A stretch of DNA of 64,000 nucleotides. Origin: Streptomyces sp. NBC_00249. Its GTDB lineage: Bacteria; Actinomycetota; Actinomycetes; Streptomycetales; Streptomycetaceae. The notes under the pieces were generated by a model. It was not told where the DNA came from, made no database searches, and saw nothing but the letters and a program-made list of their open reading frames with translations. The stretch is from the NCBI RefSeq assembly GCF_026342355.1, contig NZ_JAPEMV010000010.1:248001-312000 (forward strand). The letters are read 5' to 3'. Of this stretch, positions 32,477-41,160 are shown one piece after another; positions within the stretch are counted from its first letter, which is position 1, and every line of letters begins with the position of its first letter. The translations under genes were made by a program, and so were the position numbers.

Positions 32477-33694
32477 ATGCCCCTCGACACCGCCGCCACG
32501 ACCGAGGCCCCGGCCACCGCGCCGCCCGCCTTCGCCGCCCGCGCCGTCTCGGTGGGCGGCTCGCCCGTACGGGAGATCCTGGCGCTCACCGAACGCCCCG
32601 GGGTGATCTCCTTCGCCGGGGGCCTGCCCGCCCCCGAACTCTTCGACACCGCCGGACTGCGCGAGGCCTACGCCGCCGCCCTGAGCGGGGCCTCCTCCGC
32701 CCGCGCGCTCCAGTACTCCACCACCGAGGGCGCCCCGGAACTGCGCGAGGCCGTCGCCGCCCGGGCCCGCGCCCGCGGCCTGGCCACCACCGCCGGGGAC
32801 GTCCTCGTCACCACCGGCTCCCAGCAGGGCCTGACCCTCGTCGCCGCGACCCTGATCGAACCCGGCGACACCGTCCTCGTGGAGAACCCCACCTACCTGG
32901 CCGCCCTCCAGTGCTTCGGCCTGGCCGGGGCCCGCGTCATACCCGTCCCCTGCGACGGGGAGGGGATCCTCCCGGACGCCCTCGCGGAGATCACCGCCCG
33001 GGAGCGGCCCAAGCTGCTGTACACGATCCCCACCTTCCAGAACCCGACCGGCCGCACCCTGCCCGGAGCCCGCCGCGCCGAAGTGGCCCGCACCGCGGCC
33101 CGCCTCGGGCTGTGGCTGGTGGAGGACGACCCGTACGGGGACCTCCGCTACGAAGGCGCCCACGAGCCCTGGATCGCCGCCCACCCGGGCGCCGAGGACC
33201 GCACCGCGCTGCTCGGCAGCTTCTCCAAGGTGATGGCCCCCGGCCTGCGCCTGGGCTGGCTGCGCGCCCCCGCCGCCCTGCGCCGCGCGGCGGTGGTCGC
33301 CAAGCAGGCGGCGGACCTGCACACCTCGACGGTGGACCAGCTGGCCGCCGCCCACTACCTCGGCGCCAACGACCTCGACGCCCACATAGCCCGGGTCAAG
33401 GACGCCTACCGGGCCCGCCGCGACGCCCTCCTCGCGGGACTGGGCGGGGCGCTCCCGGCGGGCTCGGAGTGGAACCGCCCCGAGGGCGGCATGTTCGTCT
33501 GGGCCCGGCTCCCCGAGGGGTACGACGCGGGAGAGCTGCTGAAGTCCGCCGTCGCCCACGGGGTGGCCTTCGTCCCCGGGGCGCCCTTCTACACGGGCAA
33601 CCCGGACCGGCGCACACTGCGGCTGTCCTTCACCACCCACACCCCGGACGAGATCGCGGAGGGCCTCGGCCGCCTGCGCCGGGCGTTCGCCTAG
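32477..33694 (+). CDS. PLP-dependent aminotransferase, class I/II (2-aminoadipate/aromatic type)
   Basis: From the ATG after GAAGGAG the protein has 405 residues. The fold-type I signatures are VTTGSQQGLTLVAATL, PTFQNPTGRTLPG, LVEDDPYGDLRY and the lysine site LLGSFSKVMAPGLRLGW. The opening FAARAVSVGGSPVREILALT and the overall length fit the LysN/2-aminoadipate transaminase group, related to the catalytic half of MocR regulators but without a DNA-binding domain. The substrate is not predictable from sequence alone. Its TAG shares a CTAG with the stop of the convergent acyl-CoA synthetase gene. Confidence 0.88.
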   Translation: MPLDTAATTEAPATAPPAFAARAVSVGGSPVREILALTERPGVISFAGGLPAPELFDTAGLREAYAAALSGASSARALQYSTTEGAPELREAVAARARARGLATTAGDVLVTTGSQQGLTLVAATLIEPGDTVLVENPTYLAALQCFGLAGARVIPVPCDGEGILPDALAEITARERPKLLYTIPTFQNPTGRTLPGARRAEVARTAARLGLWLVEDDPYGDLRYEGAHEPWIAAHPGAEDRTALLGSFSKVMAPGLRLGWLRAPAALRRAAVVAKQAADLHTSTVDQLAAAHYLGANDLDAHIARVKDAYRARRDALLAGLGGALPAGSEWNRPEGGMFVWARLPEGYDAGELLKSAVAHGVAFVPGAPFYTGNPDRRTLRLSFTTHTPDEIAEGLGRLRRAFA

Positions 33695-35424
33695 GCCTGC
33701 TCGTACAGGGCCTCGATCTCGGCCGCGTAGCGGCGCGCCACCTCGGCCCTGCGGAGCTTCAGGGTCGGGGTGAGGGTGCCCGCCTCGACGGTGAACTCCT
33801 CGTCCAGGACGTGGAAGGCGCGGATCCGGGCCGGGCGGGAGACGGTGGCGTTGGCGGCGGCCACGGCTTCGGCGACCTGGGCGCGCACCGCCGGGTGGGC
33901 GGCCGGGGAGGCGCCCGGGTCGAGGGGTTCCCGGGCCGCCCAGGCGGCGAGCTCCCCGGCGTCCAGGGTGATCAGGGCCACCGGGTGCGGGCGGCGGTCC
34001 CCGACGAGGACCACGCGGGATACGAGCGGGCAAGCCGCCTGGACGGCGAACTCCACCTCGGTCGGGGTGATGTTCTTCCCGGCGGAGGTGATGATCAGCT
34101 CCTTCTTGCGGCCGGTGATGCGCAGGAAGCCGTCGCCGTCGAGCTCGCCCAGGTCCCCGGTGTGCAGCCAGCCGTCGGGATCGAGGGCCTCGGCCGTGGC
34201 GGCGGGGTCGGCGTGGTAGCCGGGGAAGACCATCGGCCCGCGCGCCAGCACCTCCCCGTCGGCCGCGACGCGGACCTCGCAGCCGGCGACCGGGCGGCCC
34301 ACCGTGCCGTACCGGACGGCGTCCGGGTGGTTGAGGCTGATCACCCCGCCGGACTCGGTCATCCCGTAGCCCTCGAAGACGCGTATCCCGCAGGCGCGCA
34401 GGAAGTCCAAGGTGGCGGGGGCGATCGGGGCGCCGCCGGTCAGCGCCCACTTCAGCCGGCCCCCGAAGGCGCCCCTGACCAGGGAGTACAGGGACGCCTC
34501 CGCCCGCTCCCAGGCCGGGCGGTCCTGCTCCGGGAGGCGTCCGTCGGCGGCCAGTACGCCGAGCCGTACGGCCTCCTCGAACCGCTCCCGCCCGCCCTCC
34601 TCCGCTTCGGCCAGGGCCTGCACCACCGCGTGGACCTTCTCGAACAGCCGCGGCACGGACGGCAGGTGGGTGGGCCGGGCCTGCGCCAGCTCGGCCACCA
34701 CGTCCTCGACCCGGCCCCCGAAGTAGCAGAGCTCCCCGCCCTCCAGCAGGGTCGTGAACTGGATGAGCTGCGCCAGCAGGTGCGCCAGCGGCAGGTACAG
34801 GTACGTGGAGTCGCCCGGCCCGCCCCTGATCAGCGGGAGGGTGGCGTCCTGGACGGCGCCCAGGTTGCCGTGGGTGAGCCGGCAGCCCTTGGGCAGGCCC
34901 GTGGTGCCGGAGGTGTAGACGATCGCGGCGTCCGCCGCCGGGGTCACCGAGGCGGCCCGCGCGGCGAGTTCGGCGTCCGGCGCCACGGCCGGCGCCGGGC
35001 GCGCGTCCATCCGTACGACCGCGCGCAGCGCCGGCAGTTTCGGGCGCAGGGCCTCCACCCGGGCCGCCTGGGCGGCGTCCTCGCAGACGGCCACCACCGC
35101 GCCGGAGTCGGAGAGCACCCAGGCCAGCTCCTCCTCCCCCGCCGTCGGGTACACCGGGACGAGGACGGCGCCCGCCGCCAGCACCCCGAAGTGCGTGTAC
35201 GTCCACTCGGGCCGGGTCTCCGCGAGCACCGCGACCCGCTCCCCGGCGGCGACCTCCAGATCCAGCAGCTCCCGGCCGGCCCGGCGGACGGCCGCGCCGA
35301 GTTCGGCGTAGGTCCGGGTCTGCCAGCCGCCGCCGGGCGCGCGGAACCGCAGGGCGCTCTGCGGGCCGTACCTCTCCTCGGTCCACTGGGTGAACTCCGC
35401 CAGCGTGCTCGGCCGACCGTCCAT
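33691..35424 (-). CDS. AMP-dependent acyl-CoA synthetase (FadD-like)
   Basis: The 577-residue protein has the adenylation motifs in order: IVYTSGTTGLPKGCRLTHGN (P-loop), GYGMTESGGVIS, DGWLHTGDLGELDGDGFLRITGRKKELIITSAGKNI and a C-terminal LKLRRAEVARRY. It activates carboxylic acids, probably long-chain fatty acids, to acyl-CoA with ATP. GGGAGG precedes the ATG. It is divergent from an AraC-family gene at 35542 that may control it. A second paralogue lies at 42811. Confidence 0.92.
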   Translation of the reverse strand: MDGRPSTLAEFTQWTEERYGPQSALRFRAPGGGWQTRTYAELGAAVRRAGRELLDLEVAAGERVAVLAETRPEWTYTHFGVLAAGAVLVPVYPTAGEEELAWVLSDSGAVVAVCEDAAQAARVEALRPKLPALRAVVRMDARPAPAVAPDAELAARAASVTPAADAAIVYTSGTTGLPKGCRLTHGNLGAVQDATLPLIRGGPGDSTYLYLPLAHLLAQLIQFTTLLEGGELCYFGGRVEDVVAELAQARPTHLPSVPRLFEKVHAVVQALAEAEEGGRERFEEAVRLGVLAADGRLPEQDRPAWERAEASLYSLVRGAFGGRLKWALTGGAPIAPATLDFLRACGIRVFEGYGMTESGGVISLNHPDAVRYGTVGRPVAGCEVRVAADGEVLARGPMVFPGYHADPAATAEALDPDGWLHTGDLGELDGDGFLRITGRKKELIITSAGKNITPTEVEFAVQAACPLVSRVVLVGDRRPHPVALITLDAGELAAWAAREPLDPGASPAAHPAVRAQVAEAVAAANATVSRPARIRAFHVLDEEFTVEAGTLTPTLKLRRAEVARRYAAEIEALYEQA

Positions 35425-35541
35425 CTCTTGCCCTCCCGGGATAGGTGACCCCCGACGCTAGGCACCGCCGGGGCGTGCGCGGCATGACCGGAGGCGTCAG
35501 CCCTGCTGACCCCAGAGCTCGTTGGGGTTACCTTCGAAGCC

Positions 35542-36585
35542 ATGCAGAGGGCCGCGACGAGCGCTGTGGGTCCCGTGGGGCGGCGGACCGTCACCGTGCA
35601 CCACGTGCGTGCCGTCCTGGCGGGGGCGCGGCGCGCCGGCCTCGACCTGGTGCCGCTGCTCCAGGAGGCGCAGATCCCGCCGCTGCTGCTGGGCGACGAC
35701 CGGGCACGGATCACGCCCGCGCAGTTCGCGCGGCTCTTCCGGGCCCTGTACCGGACCACGCGGGACGAGTTCCTCGGGCTGTCGTGCGTGCCCAGCCGTC
35801 CGGGGACCTTCGCGATGATGTGCCACGCGTCGATCGGGTGCCGGGACCTGGGGGCGGCCGTGGAGCGGGCCGCGGTGTTCTACGGGCTGTTCCCGGGCGG
35901 GCCGGAACTGGCGCTCGAAGTCGAAGGGGAGCAGGCCCGGTTCACCGTCCGGAACACCTTCGACGGGGACGAGGAACGTTTCCTCTCGGAGTGCGTGCTC
36001 GCGATCTGGCACCGGCTCAGCAGCTGGCTGATCGGCCGCCGCATCCCGCTCGCGCACACCGCCTTCGCCTATCCGCCGCCGCGGCACGCGGACGAGTACG
36101 CCACCCTGTTCGCCTGCCCGGTGCGCTTCGGCGCCGACCGGACGGGCGCCGCGTTCGACGCGCGCTGGCTGACGGCGCCGCTGGTGCGCGACGAGGCCGC
36201 ACTCGACGCGATGCTCCGCCGCGCCCCCTTCGACCTGCTCTCGCGCCCCGAGTACGGGACGACGGTCGCGGAGCAGGTACGCCGCACCCTGAACCGGCGG
36301 CTGCGCGAGTCGCCGCGGCTGCCGGAGCTCGGGGAGGTGGCGGGCCGCCTCGCGGTCTCCCCCGCGACGCTGCGGCGCCGGCTCCAGCAGGAGGGGACCT
36401 CCTTCCAGCAGCTGAAGGACCACGTACGGCGGGACGCGGCGATAGCGGGGCTGGCGGAGAGCGGCGAACCGATCGCGGAACTGGCCGCCCGCCTGGGCTT
36501 CTCGGAGGACACCGCCTTCCACCGCGCGTTCCGCCGCTGGACGGGAACGACCCCGGCGGCGTACCGCATCGCGTCGGGCGGGTAG
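35542..36585 (+). CDS. AraC-family regulator (Arabinose_bd/OruR type)
   Basis: The 347-residue protein has an N-terminal Arabinose_bd-type domain of about 200 residues (VRAVLAGARRAGLDLVPLLQEA, GTFAMMCHASIGCRDLGAAVERA). A C-terminal AraC DNA-binding domain follows (about 250-345) with LGEVAGRLAVSPATLRRRLQQEGTSF and IAELAARLGFSEDTAFHRAFRRWTGTTPAAYR. Relatives regulate catabolism of fatty acids, ornithine or similar compounds. The divergent acyl-CoA synthetase gene, 117 bp away, is the likely target. The ribosome site before the ATG is weak. Confidence 0.88.
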   Translation: MQRAATSAVGPVGRRTVTVHHVRAVLAGARRAGLDLVPLLQEAQIPPLLLGDDRARITPAQFARLFRALYRTTRDEFLGLSCVPSRPGTFAMMCHASIGCRDLGAAVERAAVFYGLFPGGPELALEVEGEQARFTVRNTFDGDEERFLSECVLAIWHRLSSWLIGRRIPLAHTAFAYPPPRHADEYATLFACPVRFGADRTGAAFDARWLTAPLVRDEAALDAMLRRAPFDLLSRPEYGTTVAEQVRRTLNRRLRESPRLPELGEVAGRLAVSPATLRRRLQQEGTSFQQLKDHVRRDAAIAGLAESGEPIAELAARLGFSEDTAFHRAFRRWTGTTPAAYRIASGG

Positions 36586-36946
36586 CGGGGGGCCGGGCGG
36601 GCCGGGACGGGGTCGGGGGTGGGCCGGGGTCGGGGACGGGGTGGGGTGCCGTCCGGGATAGGCATGATTTATGGCGCCTGCTCCGGAGCTGCCGTTGGTG
36701 ACGGGGTACCGCGCGCCAACACATCACGTTTTACATCCCGGACGACACCCCACCCCGTCCCCGCCCCCGGCCCGGCAGCGTCCGGAAGCCGGGCGGGTGG
36801 GGCGGCGGGTGGGGCGTGCCGGGGCGCGTGAGGGTCGTCGGCTGTGCACCCGCACTCCGTTGACCACGTAAAGCGACGACCCCAATACTCGGCGTGGCGA
36901 ATCTTCGTGTGCGTCGGCCTCCCCGCCGGCGGAGTAGGGGGAACAC
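36586..36946. other. 361 bp gap holding a palindromic repeat element
   Basis: The stretch between the AraC gene and the CxKC-repeat gene holds one copy of the inverted-repeat element (36608-36780). About 165 bp of mostly G-rich leader for the downstream gene follows, ending in AGGGGG before its ATG. No other gene is seen. Confidence 0.8.
36608..36780 (+). repeat. MITE-like palindromic element, left copy
   Basis: The core (36621-36773) has 39 bp terminal inverted repeats beginning GGGCCGGGG and containing GGACGGGGTGGGGTG. About 75 bp of unrelated interior separates them (ATGATTTATGGCGCC at one end, ACATCACGTTTTAC at the other). An almost identical copy lies in opposite orientation at 37513-37686. 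No transposase gene is present. Confidence 0.8.
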
Positions 36947-37510
36947 ATGCGCTTCCTGACAGGGCAGGCCGAGAATCCGGAGCCGGGGCGGCGGGCCGTA
37001 CTGACCCGGGCGCTCGGACTGGCGGCCGCCGCAGGCCTGGCCACCGCGGCCGCGACTCCCGCCGCGCAGGCGGCGGTGCGTGCGAGCCAGGCCGACTGGC
37101 GGTTCTGCACCAAGTGCTACGGCCTGTTCTTCCGCGGCTACCCCAGCGACGGCGCCTGCCCTGCGGGCGGCGGCCACGACTCGGCGGGCTACAACTTCAA
37201 CATCCCGCACGACATCCCCGAGACGCCCACCGCCCAGCACAACTGGCGCTTCTGCACGAAGTGCTACGGCATGTTCTTCTGGGGATACCCCGACAACGGC
37301 CGCTGTCCCGCCGGGAACGCCCACGCGGCCGCCGGGTACGACTTCGTCCTGCCGCACGACATCCCCGAGACGGCGAACTCGCAGCGCAACTGGCGTTTCT
37401 GCCCCAAGTGCTACGGGCTCTACTTCTACGGCTACCCCACCAACGGCCGCTGCCCGGCGGGCAACGCGCACAGCGTCGCCGGCTACGACTTCGTCCTGCC
37501 CCACCTGTAA
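36947..37510 (+). CDS. secreted three-repeat CxKC protein, putative metal binding
   Basis: The 187-residue protein has a Tat-like signal (GRRAVLTRALGLAAAAG to AAQAA, about 14-43). Three repeats of about 47 residues follow. Each reads WRFCxKCYG, then an aromatic stretch, GYPxxGxCPAG, xxH and GYxFxxPH. Each therefore supplies three Cys and one or two His, a zinc-ribbon-like set. The domain recurs in secreted proteins of soil bacteria; I know no function for it. The gene sits alone between two inverted copies of a palindromic repeat element, which raises the possibility that it moved as a unit. Confidence 0.75.
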   Translation: MRFLTGQAENPEPGRRAVLTRALGLAAAAGLATAAATPAAQAAVRASQADWRFCTKCYGLFFRGYPSDGACPAGGGHDSAGYNFNIPHDIPETPTAQHNWRFCTKCYGMFFWGYPDNGRCPAGNAHAAAGYDFVLPHDIPETANSQRNWRFCPKCYGLYFYGYPTNGRCPAGNAHSVAGYDFVLPHL

Positions 37511-37512
37511 GC

Positions 37513-37686
37513 CGCTGCCGGGCCGGGGGCGGGGACGGGGTGGGGTGTCGTCCGGGATGTAAAACGTGATGTGTTGGCGCGCGGTACCCCGTCACCCGAC
37601 GGCGGCTCCGGAGGGGGCGCCATAAATCATGCCCATCCCGGACGGCACCCCACCCCGTCCCCGACCCCGGCCCACCCCCGACCCCG
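37513..37686 (-). repeat. MITE-like palindromic element, right copy
   Basis: This copy is the reverse complement of 36608-36780, with only a handful of differences including one single-base length change. Its 39 bp terminal arms are 37520-37558 and 37635-37673, differing at two positions. Together the two copies bracket the CxKC-repeat gene with an inner distance of 732 bp. Confidence 0.8.
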
Positions 37687-37704
37687 AGGACACGGCCCCG
37701 GCCT

Positions 37705-38736
37705 TCAGCGCGGGAGCTCGACCGTCAGGTACGGCGACAGGGCCCGCAGGAAGTCCGCCGCGTCGAACATCGCCCCGGCCGAGGCGACACCCGTCGTACG
37801 GGTCCGCCCGGAGAGGACCCGCTGCGCGGCCTCCACCACCAGCGGCGCGGTGACGGCGTAGATGTCCTGCCCCCGCGCCGTGGCCCGCCGCTCCACACCG
37901 TCCACACTGACGACGACGTCGACGACGAAGGTCTGGTCCGAGCGGCCGAGGTCGTCGACCGCCTCCGGCGCCGGGGTGTCCGCCCCGGCCAGGTCCCGCG
38001 CGGCCTCGACGGCCATGTGGGTGCGGACCGCGGGCACGTCCAGGTGGCTGGGTACGGTGACCACGTCGGCCATCGTGAACTCCGCGACCACCGCTCGCCG
38101 CCCCAGCGGCTCCGGGAAGTCCCACTGCGCCTCGCGCGCCGCGTCGTCGTGGTACTGGAGCGCCCCGTCCGCGAACCGCACCCGGCGGCCCGCGCGCCGC
38201 TCGTGGGAGACCACGCCCGCGGTGCGGGTGCCCTCCGTGGGGCGCCAGCTGCTCAGGCCGTACGCGACGTCCACGGAGTCCGCCGCCGTCGCCCCGTCCA
38301 GCGCGGCGGTGACCAGCAGGTCGCCCAGCCCGCCGAAGAAGGCCATCGCGGGCACCACCGGGACGTCCGCCTTGCGGGCGGCCTCCGCGTGGTCGGCGAA
38401 CACGGCGGCGTTCGCCTCGATCTCCGCCGCGACGTCCAGGTACGGGATCCCCGCGCGCAGGGCCGCCTCGACGACCGGGCCGCCCGTCACCGCGAAGGGT
38501 CCCGCGCAGTTGATGACGGCCACGGCTCCGGCGAGGGCCCGGTCCAGGGCCGCCGGGTCGTCCACGCCGGCCGGCCGTACGGTCACCGTCGGCCACTCGG
38601 CCGCCAGCGCCTCCAGCCGGGCCGCGTCACGGCCCGAGGCGACGGCGGCGAAGCCGCGCCTGAGCAGCTCGGCCACCACGAAGCGGCCCGTGTGGCCCGT
38701 CGCCCCGTACACCACAACTGCCGTCTGCTCGCTCAT
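37705..38736 (-). CDS. saccharopine dehydrogenase-like NAD(P)-binding protein
   Basis: From the ATG at 38736 (after GGGGGAACG) the protein has 343 residues. The N-terminus AVVVYGATGHTGRFVVAELLRRG is a Rossmann nucleotide-binding site. VINCAGPFAVTGGPVVEAAL and GIPYLDVAAE follow, as in trans-acting enoyl reductase and saccharopine dehydrogenase-like proteins. The reaction is unknown. It is divergent from the GATase1/AraC regulator at 38843, which is a likely controller. Confidence 0.85.
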   Translation of the reverse strand: MSEQTAVVVYGATGHTGRFVVAELLRRGFAAVASGRDAARLEALAAEWPTVTVRPAGVDDPAALDRALAGAVAVINCAGPFAVTGGPVVEAALRAGIPYLDVAAEIEANAAVFADHAEAARKADVPVVPAMAFFGGLGDLLVTAALDGATAADSVDVAYGLSSWRPTEGTRTAGVVSHERRAGRRVRFADGALQYHDDAAREAQWDFPEPLGRRAVVAEFTMADVVTVPSHLDVPAVRTHMAVEAARDLAGADTPAPEAVDDLGRSDQTFVVDVVVSVDGVERRATARGQDIYAVTAPLVVEAAQRVLSGRTRTTGVASAGAMFDAADFLRALSPYLTVELPR

Positions 38737-38842
38737 CGTTCCCCCGTCTGGCCGTGCTCTCGTCTGCGTCTTGACTCCACTCTCTCCCGGCCCGCCCCCG
38801 CGCGCGATGGTCCGGAACGACATCACCCGTACACTTTCGGAC

Positions 38843-39790
38843 ATGCCCATCGTCGCCCTGCCCGCCGTCGGTCACCTGCTGCACTTCGAACTGGGCGTGG
38901 CCTACGAGATCTTCGGGAACCCCCCGCGCGAGGCCACGGACGGCTGGTACGACGTACGCCTCTGCGGGCCCGGTCCGGTGAAGGTCGGGCCGTTCACGGT
39001 GGAGCCGGAGTACGGGCTGGAGGCCCTGGCCGGGGCCGACACCGTGATCGTCCCGGCCTGCGCCGACGTCGACGCCCCGCTGCCGCCGGAGCTGGTCGAG
39101 GCCGTACGCGCGGCCCACGAGGCGGGGGCGCGGATCGCCTCGCTGTGCACGGGGGCGTTCGTCCTCGGCGCCGCGGGCCTGCTCGACGGCCGGCGGGCCA
39201 CCACCCACTGGGCGCACGCCGCGGAGCTGAGCGCACGCCATCCGCGGGCCGAGGTCGACCCGGACGTGCTGTACACCGACAACGGCAGCGTGCTCACGGC
39301 CGCGGGCAAGGCCGCCGCCGTGGACCTGTGCCTGCACCTGATCCACCTGGACCACGGCGCGGCCGTCGCCAACGCCGTCGCCCGCCGCCTGGTGATGCCG
39401 CTGCACCGGCCGGGCGGGCAGGCGCAGTTCGTGTCCACCCCCGTGCAGGCCACGGGCGACCACGGACTCGCCCATCTCCTCGCCTGGGCCCAGCAGCGCC
39501 TGGACCGGCCGCTGACGGTCACCGACCTGGCCCGCCGGGCGAACACCAGCCCCCGCCACCTCGGCCGGCAGTTCCGGGCGACGGTCGGGCAGACACCGCT
39601 CCAGTGGCTGCTGACCCAGCGCGTGCGCCGCGCGCAGGAGCTCCTGGAGGCCACCGACGAGAGCGTCGAGGCGATCGCCCGCGCCACCGGCATGGGCACC
39701 GCGACGACCCTGCGCCGCCAGTTCGGCCGCACGGTAGGCGTCTCCCCCACCACCTACCGCCACTCCTTCCGCACCCCACCCCCGACCTGA
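38843..39790 (+). CDS. GATase1/DJ-1-like AraC-family regulator (FtrA/GlxA type)
   Basis: The 315-residue protein has an N-terminal DJ-1/PfpI-like domain (about 1-165) with IASLCTGAFVLGAAGLLDGRRATTHW, including the nucleophile-elbow Cys. A C-terminal AraC domain follows (about 205-310) with TVTDLARRANTSPRHLGRQFRATVGQTPLQWL and VEAIARATGMGTATTLRRQF. An in-frame ATG at 38807 would add 12 residues. It is divergent from the saccharopine dehydrogenase-like gene, its likely target. Confidence 0.88.
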   Translation: MPIVALPAVGHLLHFELGVAYEIFGNPPREATDGWYDVRLCGPGPVKVGPFTVEPEYGLEALAGADTVIVPACADVDAPLPPELVEAVRAAHEAGARIASLCTGAFVLGAAGLLDGRRATTHWAHAAELSARHPRAEVDPDVLYTDNGSVLTAAGKAAAVDLCLHLIHLDHGAAVANAVARRLVMPLHRPGGQAQFVSTPVQATGDHGLAHLLAWAQQRLDRPLTVTDLARRANTSPRHLGRQFRATVGQTPLQWLLTQRVRRAQELLEATDESVEAIARATGMGTATTLRRQFGRTVGVSPTTYRHSFRTPPPT

Positions 39791-39879
39791 CCGGCACGGC
39801 CCGGCAGGGTCCGCGCGGCGCGCCTGCGGGTGGGTGGGTGGAGGGGTCAGGAAAGGTGAGCTGTCCGGTCAGCGACATT

Positions 39880-39891
39880 CCGACTGGTCGG
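39880..39891. promoter_or_regulatory. dyad upstream of secreted lipase
   Basis: CCGACTGGTCGG is a perfect dyad around two central bases, 58 bp before the lipase start. TetR-type operators have this form; no regulator gene is adjacent. Confidence 0.3.
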
Positions 39892-39948
39892 TCACTACCT
39901 TCGCCTGACCAACCCCCCGCACGGAACACGCCCGTTGGGAGAGCCGCC

Positions 39949-41127
39949 ATGCACCTGCGTCACCCCAGGCATCGACGAGCCACCGCCGCCGCCGTGGCCG
40001 CCCTGGCCCTGTCGGCCGGGATCCCCGCCGCCACCGCTACCGCCCACGCCGAGGCGGGCTCCGCCGTCGGCCGGCCCGGCGATGTCGTCTCCAGTGCCCC
40101 GTCCGCCTTCCACCCGCTGCCGGGGCAGCCCACGAACACCAAGGCCTGGAAGGTCCATTACCGCTCGACGACCGCCGACGGAGCCCCGAACGTGGTCTCG
40201 GGCACCGTGATCGTCCCGCAGGACGGCCGCACCGGCCCGCGCCCCCTGATCACGTACGCCGTCGGCACGGTCGGCATGGGCGACTCCTGCGCGCCGAGCA
40301 ACAACCTCCCGTACGGCACCGCCATGGAGGCCAACCTCATCCAGCAGTTCACCCTGCGCGGCTGGGCCGTGGTGGTCACCGACTACGAGGGCCTCGGCAC
40401 GCCGGGCGTCCACACGTACACGGTCGGCCCCTCGGCGGGCCACGCCGTCCTGGACGCCGCCCGGGCCGCGACCCGTCTGCCCGAGGCCGGGCTCGGGGCG
40501 GACACCCCGGTCGGGATCATGGGGTACTCGCAGGGCGGCCAGGCCAGCAGCTGGGCGGCCGAGCTCCAGGGTTCGTACGCGCCGGAGCTGAAGGTGAAGG
40601 GCACCGCGACCGGCGGGGTCCCGGCGGACCTCATGAAGGTGGCCGATTTCAACAACGGCTCCTACGGCTCGGGCCTGATCTTCATGGCGGCCGCCGGGCA
40701 GGACGCGGCCTTCCCCGAGCTGAAGCTCGACTCCTACCTCAATCCGGCGGGCAAGGCCCTGGTCGCCGGGATGAAGGAGAGCTGCGTCGCGATCGACGCG
40801 ATCGCCGGGTCCTTCAAGCGGATCTCCGACCTGACGACACGCGACCCGCTCGCGCAGCCGGACTGGCAGGCCCGGCTGAACCAGAGCCGGCTGGGCCGTA
40901 CGGCCCCCGCCGCGCCGGTGTACCAGTACCACGCCCTCGCCGACGAGCTGATCCCGTACGCGGTGGGCCGTCAGCTGCGCTCCGAGTGGTGCGCGAAGGG
41001 CGCGGACGTGCAGTTCGACACGATCTGGCTCGGTGAGCACGTCAGCGGGGTGATCACGCACTCCCTGGAGGTCGGGAACTGGATGGCGGACCGCTTCGCG
41101 GGCCGCGCCCCGCACCCGAACTGCTAG
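39949..41127 (+). CDS. secreted lipase/esterase (LIP family, alpha/beta hydrolase)
   Basis: The 392-residue protein has a signal peptide with a basic HLRHPRHRR start and hydrophobic core ending near TAHAEA. The mature part shows the secretory-lipase pattern: LRGWAVVVTDYEGLGTPG, the nucleophile elbow GIMGYSQGGQASSWAAE, and the C-terminal IWLGEHVSGVI with the likely catalytic His. Substrates would be acylglycerols or other esters outside the cell. GGGAGAG precedes the ATG. Confidence 0.88.
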   Translation: MHLRHPRHRRATAAAVAALALSAGIPAATATAHAEAGSAVGRPGDVVSSAPSAFHPLPGQPTNTKAWKVHYRSTTADGAPNVVSGTVIVPQDGRTGPRPLITYAVGTVGMGDSCAPSNNLPYGTAMEANLIQQFTLRGWAVVVTDYEGLGTPGVHTYTVGPSAGHAVLDAARAATRLPEAGLGADTPVGIMGYSQGGQASSWAAELQGSYAPELKVKGTATGGVPADLMKVADFNNGSYGSGLIFMAAAGQDAAFPELKLDSYLNPAGKALVAGMKESCVAIDAIAGSFKRISDLTTRDPLAQPDWQARLNQSRLGRTAPAAPVYQYHALADELIPYAVGRQLRSEWCAKGADVQFDTIWLGEHVSGVITHSLEVGNWMADRFAGRAPHPNC

Positions 41128-41160
41128 CCATACGCGGTTGGTCGCCCCGTCGGCGGGGGT

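Noticed and set aside
36586-36780. Simple intrinsic terminator of the AraC gene
   Set aside because: The conserved 75 bp interior and the near-identical inverted copy at 37513 indicate a repeat element, although it could also terminate transcription.
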